NCBI RefSeq assembly: GCF_000384295.1
Contig: NZ_KB913037.1
Location: forward strand, 7,813,533-7,877,532
DNA: 64,000 nucleotides
Source: Amycolatopsis balhimycina FH 1894
GTDB taxonomy: Bacteria; Actinomycetota; Actinomycetes; Mycobacteriales; Pseudonocardiaceae
Reading direction: 5' to 3'
A model generated the notes under the pieces. The model had not been told where the DNA came from. It was given only the letters and a program-made list of their open reading frames with translations, and made no database searches. Numbering within the stretch: the first letter of the stretch is position 1; each line of letters starts with the position of its first letter. This document shows, piece after piece, positions 59,030 through 64,000 of this stretch. Position numbers and translations under genes: made by a program.

Positions 59030-60228
59030 CGCGCACGGTCTTCACCGGCGGTTCGGTCTTCGACGGCACCGGGTCGGAGCCGTCGGCGGCCGACGTCGCC
59101 GTCGAGCACGGCCGGATCGTCGGCGTCGGCACGGACCTGGACGGCGACGAGGGCGTCGACTGCGCCGGGGCGGTGCTGCTGCCCGGGTTCTTCGACTGCC
59201 ACGTGCACGTCACCGTGTCCGACATCGGGCTGCTGTCCCGCGTGCAGAAGCCGTTCTCGTACCAGTTCTACGAAGCCGCGCGGAACCTGTGGGCCACGCT
59301 CGGGCTGGGCATCACGACGGTCCGCGACGCCGCGGGCGCGGACCTCGGCATCAAGCAGGCCGTCGACGACGGGCTGATCCCGGGACCGCGGCTGCAGATC
59401 TCGATCGGGCTGATCACGCCGACCGGCGGCCACGGCGACGCGTGGCACCCGTCGGGGATGTGCGTCCCCCTGCTGGTGCCGCACCCGGGCCGGCCGGACG
59501 CCACCGCCGACGGTCCCGACGAGGTGCGCCGCGTGGCGCGGACGATGTTGCGCGCCGGCGCGGACGTGCTGAAGGTGTGCACGACCGGCGGGGTGCTGTC
59601 CCCGCGCGACGACCCGCGTCACTCGCAGTTCACGCCGGAGGAGCTGGACGTCCTGGTCACCGAGGCGGCGATGCAGGGCCGTCCGGTGATGGCGCACGCG
59701 CAGGGCGCGGCGGGCATCAAGAACGCCGTCCGTGCCGGGGTCCGCTCGATCGAGCACGGCATCTACCTCGACGACGAGGCGATCGAGCTGATGCTCGGCC
59801 ACGGCACGTGGCTGGTGCCGACGCTGATCGCCCCGGTCAACGTCGTCCGGGCGGCCGACGCGGGCGTCGACCTCCCGGCGGCGGTCGTGGCGAAGGCCCG
59901 CGAAGTGGTGGAGGCCCACCGGGACTCGGTCCGCCGGGCGTACGCGGCGGGCGTCCGGATCGCGATGGGCACCGACAGCGGCGTGGGCCCGCACGGGACG
60001 AACCTCGAGGAACTGGCCCTGATGGCGGCGTGCGGCATGACCCCGCCGGACGTCCTGGAGGCGACGACGTCGTCGGCGGCGCGGTTGCTGGGCCTCGACG
60101 GCGAGCTGGGCCGGATCGAGCCGGGCCTGCGGGCGGACCTCGTGGTGGTTTCGGGGGACCCGTACGACTTCCCGGCGCTGGCGTCGAACATCCGGGAGGT
60201 CTGGAAGGACGGCATCCGGGTCGTCTGA
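59026..60228 (+). CDS. Metal-dependent amidohydrolase (imidazolonepropionase/prolidase-like)
   Basis: A 400-residue amidohydrolase. It has the N-terminal TVFTGGSVFDGTG, metal-binding FFDCHVHVT (HxH) near residue 62, LKVCTTGGVLSP, VMAHAQGAAGIKNAV, SIEHGIYLDDE, and GTDSGVGPHGTNLEEL (metal Asp). It is similar to Xaa-Pro dipeptidase or aryldialkylphosphatase-like amidohydrolases. The substrate is unknown. The GTG start has GAAGGAGGAA upstream. Confidence 0.9.
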   Translation: MTRTVFTGGSVFDGTGSEPSAADVAVEHGRIVGVGTDLDGDEGVDCAGAVLLPGFFDCHVHVTVSDIGLLSRVQKPFSYQFYEAARNLWATLGLGITTVRDAAGADLGIKQAVDDGLIPGPRLQISIGLITPTGGHGDAWHPSGMCVPLLVPHPGRPDATADGPDEVRRVARTMLRAGADVLKVCTTGGVLSPRDDPRHSQFTPEELDVLVTEAAMQGRPVMAHAQGAAGIKNAVRAGVRSIEHGIYLDDEAIELMLGHGTWLVPTLIAPVNVVRAADAGVDLPAAVVAKAREVVEAHRDSVRRAYAAGVRIAMGTDSGVGPHGTNLEELALMAACGMTPPDVLEATTSSAARLLGLDGELGRIEPGLRADLVVVSGDPYDFPALASNIREVWKDGIRVV

Positions 60229-60285
60229 CGCAGTTGTCCACAGGCCACCTCGAATGTGGACAGCTCCGGTCCCGGAACGTCGATA

Positions 60286-60340
60286 CCGGTGTTTTGTCAT
60301 CCCGTGCCGGTAGACTGGACTCGGGGACGTCCCCCCAAGG
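60286..60340 (+). promoter_or_regulatory. Promoter-like remnant without a gene
   Basis: TTTTGTCATCCCGTGCCGGTAGACT is followed by a GGGGACGTCCCC palindrome and purine-rich sequence. From memory, similar TTTGTCA...GGTAGACT stretches precede some actinobacterial HNH/DUF222 genes. Here no ORF follows on the plus strand. Confidence 0.25.
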
Positions 60341-60365
60341 GAAGGGCGGGGGGCCGCGGCGCGAG

Positions 60366-61163
60366 TCAGGCGTCCGGGGTCAGCAGGTCCTTGAGCGCCG
60401 CGGCGAACTTCGCCGGGTTCCGTTGCGGGGCCAGGTGTGCGCCCGGCAGCTCGGTGAACGGCAAACCCAGCTCCAGAGCCAGGATCTTCGCCGGCTGGTA
60501 GTGGTAACGCCCGCGGCTGCCTTCGCCCGCGACCGGGAAGATCTCCGTGCTCGCCCTGCGCAGCGCGCGCAGGTCCGGCAGGTAGTCGAAGAACTCCGTC
60601 AGCTCGCGGTCGAACAGCCGGATCCAGTCGGCTTCGTGCGGCAGGCGGATGTTCGGCAGGTCGGGCAGGGCCGCGCCGGCGATCGCGTCCGCGAAGCGTG
60701 TCACCGCGGCCATCAGCTCACCCGAACGGGCCAGCCGCACCTGTTCCGCGGCGGCTTCGAGCCAGCCGCCCGCGTCCGGCATCAGGTGCACCGCCGGGGG
60801 TTCGTGCGCGACCAGCGTCGTCACCCGGTCCGGAAACCGGGCCACGAGGTCGAGGCCGATCAGCGCGCCCGCGCTCGACCCGAAGACGAGCGCCGGGCCG
60901 TCGGTCGCGTGGCGGAGCACCGCCAGCGCGTCGTCGGCCTGCCGCGAGACCGGGACCGGGCCCGTGGTGGTGTCGGTGCTGCCGAAGTGGCCGCGCCGGT
61001 CGTAGGTGATCACGGTGTAGTCCGCGTACAGCAGCTTCGCCAGCGCGCGGTAGGAGTCACCCGCCCCGGTGCCGCCCGCGATCAGCAGCAGCGCCGGACC
61101 CTCGCCGCCGCGGCGGACGAGGAGCTCACCGTCCTCCACCGGGCAACGGCTTTCCGAGATCAT
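60366..61163 (-). CDS. Alpha/beta hydrolase
   Basis: A 265-residue alpha/beta hydrolase. It has ALLLIAGGTGAGDSYRAL (oxyanion region), YDRRGHFGSTDT, the nucleophile elbow FGSSAGALIGLDL, and a C-terminal LPGAHLAPQRNP (His). It is like many actinobacterial YcjY/esterase-type hydrolases of unknown substrate. It stands alone, divergent from the broken RidA gene. Confidence 0.88.
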   Translation of the reverse strand: MISESRCPVEDGELLVRRGGEGPALLLIAGGTGAGDSYRALAKLLYADYTVITYDRRGHFGSTDTTTGPVPVSRQADDALAVLRHATDGPALVFGSSAGALIGLDLVARFPDRVTTLVAHEPPAVHLMPDAGGWLEAAAEQVRLARSGELMAAVTRFADAIAGAALPDLPNIRLPHEADWIRLFDRELTEFFDYLPDLRALRRASTEIFPVAGEGSRGRYHYQPAKILALELGLPFTELPGAHLAPQRNPAKFAAALKDLLTPDA

Positions 61164-61206
61164 GCACCGAAGTGAAGCACAACGGCCGCCCGCTAACGTG
61201 TGCGGT

Positions 61207-62772
<1,566 letters not shown>

Positions 62773-62780
62773 TCAAAAAC

Positions 62781-62794
62781 TAGAACAAGTTATC
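62781..62794. promoter_or_regulatory. KstR operator (fadA5)
   Basis: TAGAACAAGTTATC matches TNNAACNNGTTNNA except at the last base. It is 44 bp upstream of the fadA5 start. Confidence 0.65.
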
Positions 62795-62933
62795 GTTCCG
62801 TGCAAGTCTGCGCAGGCTCGGCCCCCTCTTGATCTTCGCGCGGTGAGCGCTCGCTCACCTGGCATCATCGGTTAAGTAAACGGGTTTCACTGACGGGCTT
62901 CCGTTGGTTAACGCCGTATGCTCTAATCGGACT

Positions 62934-62947
62934 TAGAACGTGTTCCA
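62934..62947. promoter_or_regulatory. KstR operator (cyp125)
   Basis: TAGAACGTGTTCCA is a full match to TNNAACNNGTTNNA. It is 21 bp upstream of the cyp125 start. Confidence 0.85.
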
Positions 62948-62968
62948 AGCCGAACCGTGGGAGGCAAC

Positions 62969-64000
62969 GTGGCCGCTCCGCTCATCCCCGCCGGGTTCGA
63001 CTTCACCGATCCCGATCTCTTGGCAGAGCGACTCCCCGTCGCCGAGTTCGCCGAATTGCGGCGTACTGCCCCGGTGTGGTGGAACCCCCAGAAGCACAAC
63101 ACCGCGGGCTTTCGCGACGACGGGTACTGGGTCGTCTCGCGGCACGCGGACGTCAAGGAGGTCTCCCGCGACAGCACGCTGTACTCGTCGCGGGAAAAGA
63201 CCGCCATCATCCGCTTCGACGAGAACATGACCGAGGACAACCTCGAGGCGAACCGCCTGGTGCTGCTCAACATGGACGCCCCACAGCACACCAAGCTGCG
63301 GCGGATCGTGTCGAAGGGCTTCACCCCGCGCTCGATCTCCAAGCTCGAGGACACCCTCCGCGACCGCGCGGAGCGGATCGTCACCGAGGCCCGCAAGAAG
63401 GGGACCGGCGACTTCGTCACCGACGTCGCGTGCGAGCTGCCGCTGCAGGCGATCGCCGAGCTGATCGGCATCCCCCAGGAGGACCGGCTCAAGATCTTCG
63501 ACTGGTCCAACCAGATGGTCGCTTACGACGACCCCGAGTACGAGGTCGAGCCCCTCGAGGCATCCACCCAGCTCATCGGCTACGCGTGGAACATGGCCGA
63601 GGACCGCCGCAAGTGCCCGATGGACGACATCGTCACGAAGCTGATCCAGGCGGACGTCGACGGCGAAGAGCTCGGCTCCGACGAGTTCGGCTTCTTCGTC
63701 ATCCTGCTCGCCGTCGCCGGCAACGAGACCACGCGCAACTCCATCACCCACGGCATGAAAGCGCTCCTGGACCACCCGGACCAGTGGGAGACCTTCAAGG
63801 ACCTGCGGCCGAAGACCGCGCCCGACGAGATCGTCCGCTGGGCCACCCCGGTGATCGCCTTCCAGCGCACCGCCACCCGGGACACCGAGCTCGGCGGCGC
63901 GCAGATCCGCAAGGGCGACCGCGTCGGCATGTTCTACAGCTCCGCCAACTTCGACCACGAGGTCTTCGAGGACCCGGAGAAGTTCGACGTGCTCCGCGAG
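62969..64000 (+). CDS. cyp125: Steroid C26/27 monooxygenase Cyp125 (partial, 3' end beyond window)
   Basis: The first 344 codons of a cytochrome P450 are present. It starts VAAPLIPAGFDFTDPDLLAE and has VWWNPQKHNTAGFRDDGYW, the C-helix region MDAPQHTKLRRIVSKGF, the I-helix AGNETTRNSITHG, the K-helix ExxR in DEIVRW and the FQRTATRDTELGG strand. These match Cyp125, which oxidises the cholesterol side-chain terminus to start degradation. The heme-binding Cys lies past the window end. The GTG start has GGGAGG 4 nt before it. It is controlled by the KstR operator just upstream. Confidence 0.9.
   Translation, partial: MAAPLIPAGFDFTDPDLLAERLPVAEFAELRRTAPVWWNPQKHNTAGFRDDGYWVVSRHADVKEVSRDSTLYSSREKTAIIRFDENMTEDNLEANRLVLLNMDAPQHTKLRRIVSKGFTPRSISKLEDTLRDRAERIVTEARKKGTGDFVTDVACELPLQAIAELIGIPQEDRLKIFDWSNQMVAYDDPEYEVEPLEASTQLIGYAWNMAEDRRKCPMDDIVTKLIQADVDGEELGSDEFGFFVILLAVAGNETTRNSITHGMKALLDHPDQWETFKDLRPKTAPDEIVRWATPVIAFQRTATRDTELGGAQIRKGDRVGMFYSSANFDHEVFEDPEKFDVLRE

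Overview
This is high-GC actinobacterial DNA. Gene content and repeats fit a Pseudonocardiaceae member, most likely Amycolatopsis or a close relative. The grounds are a Cvn-type conservon, KstR-controlled steroid catabolism, many GTG starts and ATGA overlaps, several leaderless-looking starts, and families of short intergenic palindromes and 21-bp repeats. No rRNA, tRNA, CRISPR array, prophage or insertion sequence was recognised.

Layout. 1-0.54 kb: DUF485 protein overlapping the first codons of a probable acetate/solute symporter. 1.5-7.1 kb: conservon cvnABCD (sensor kinase, roadblock protein, DUF742 protein, small GTPase). 7.1-8.7 kb: ArsR-SRPBCC-DUF899 operon with a visible operator. 8.8-13 kb: fused isobutyryl-CoA mutase IcmF and an LLM oxidoreductase. 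13-40.5 kb: the main steroid catabolic region. It holds kstR/fadE34, the igr-like operon fadE28-fadE29-chsH2-chsH1-ltp2, the operon kstD-kshA-(small Cys protein)-kshB-chsH3, a KstD-like flavoprotein and hsaADCB. SNF2/SWIM proteins, a wax ester synthase/DGAT, hydrolases and a single-domain riboflavin kinase are interspersed. KstR-type operators of the form TNNAACNNGTTNNA lie upstream of nearly every steroid unit. The regulon resumes at 61.6-64 kb with a FadA5-like thiolase divergent from cyp125, which runs off the window.

40.6-49.1 kb is mixed: a Rv1733c-like membrane protein, a frameshifted gene, Smr, an MBL hydrolase, a desaturase, and an operon AraC-VOC-MFS-half AraC-UvrA-like protein.

49.4-57.7 kb is the most interesting accessory region. 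An ECF sigma/anti-sigma pair sits between two transcription units that carry the same promoter, TTTGAACC-(16 nt from TGAACC)-CGTATCCCC. Leftwards this drives a packed operon: Yx(FWY)xxD-repeat lipoprotein, DUF4142 membrane protein, diheme-type membrane cytochrome, [3Fe-4S]-type ferredoxin and FAD reductase. Rightwards it drives a secreted DUF1996 protein with a long Q/N-rich insertion, followed by a second repeat lipoprotein. I infer an ECF-controlled envelope electron-transfer or surface-redox system.

57.7-60.3 kb contains four hairpin repeats with covarying stems, a six-unit 21-bp array, and remnants of an AsnC regulator and a sodium:solute symporter next to an amidohydrolase. 60.4-61.6 kb has a hydrolase and a frameshifted RidA gene.

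Overall logic: side-chain oxidation (Cyp125, FadA5, FadE28/29/34, ChsH1/2/3, Ltp2) and ring opening (KstD, KshAB, HsaA-D) are all present and appear to be under KstR. The ECF unit and the conservon are separate signalling modules.
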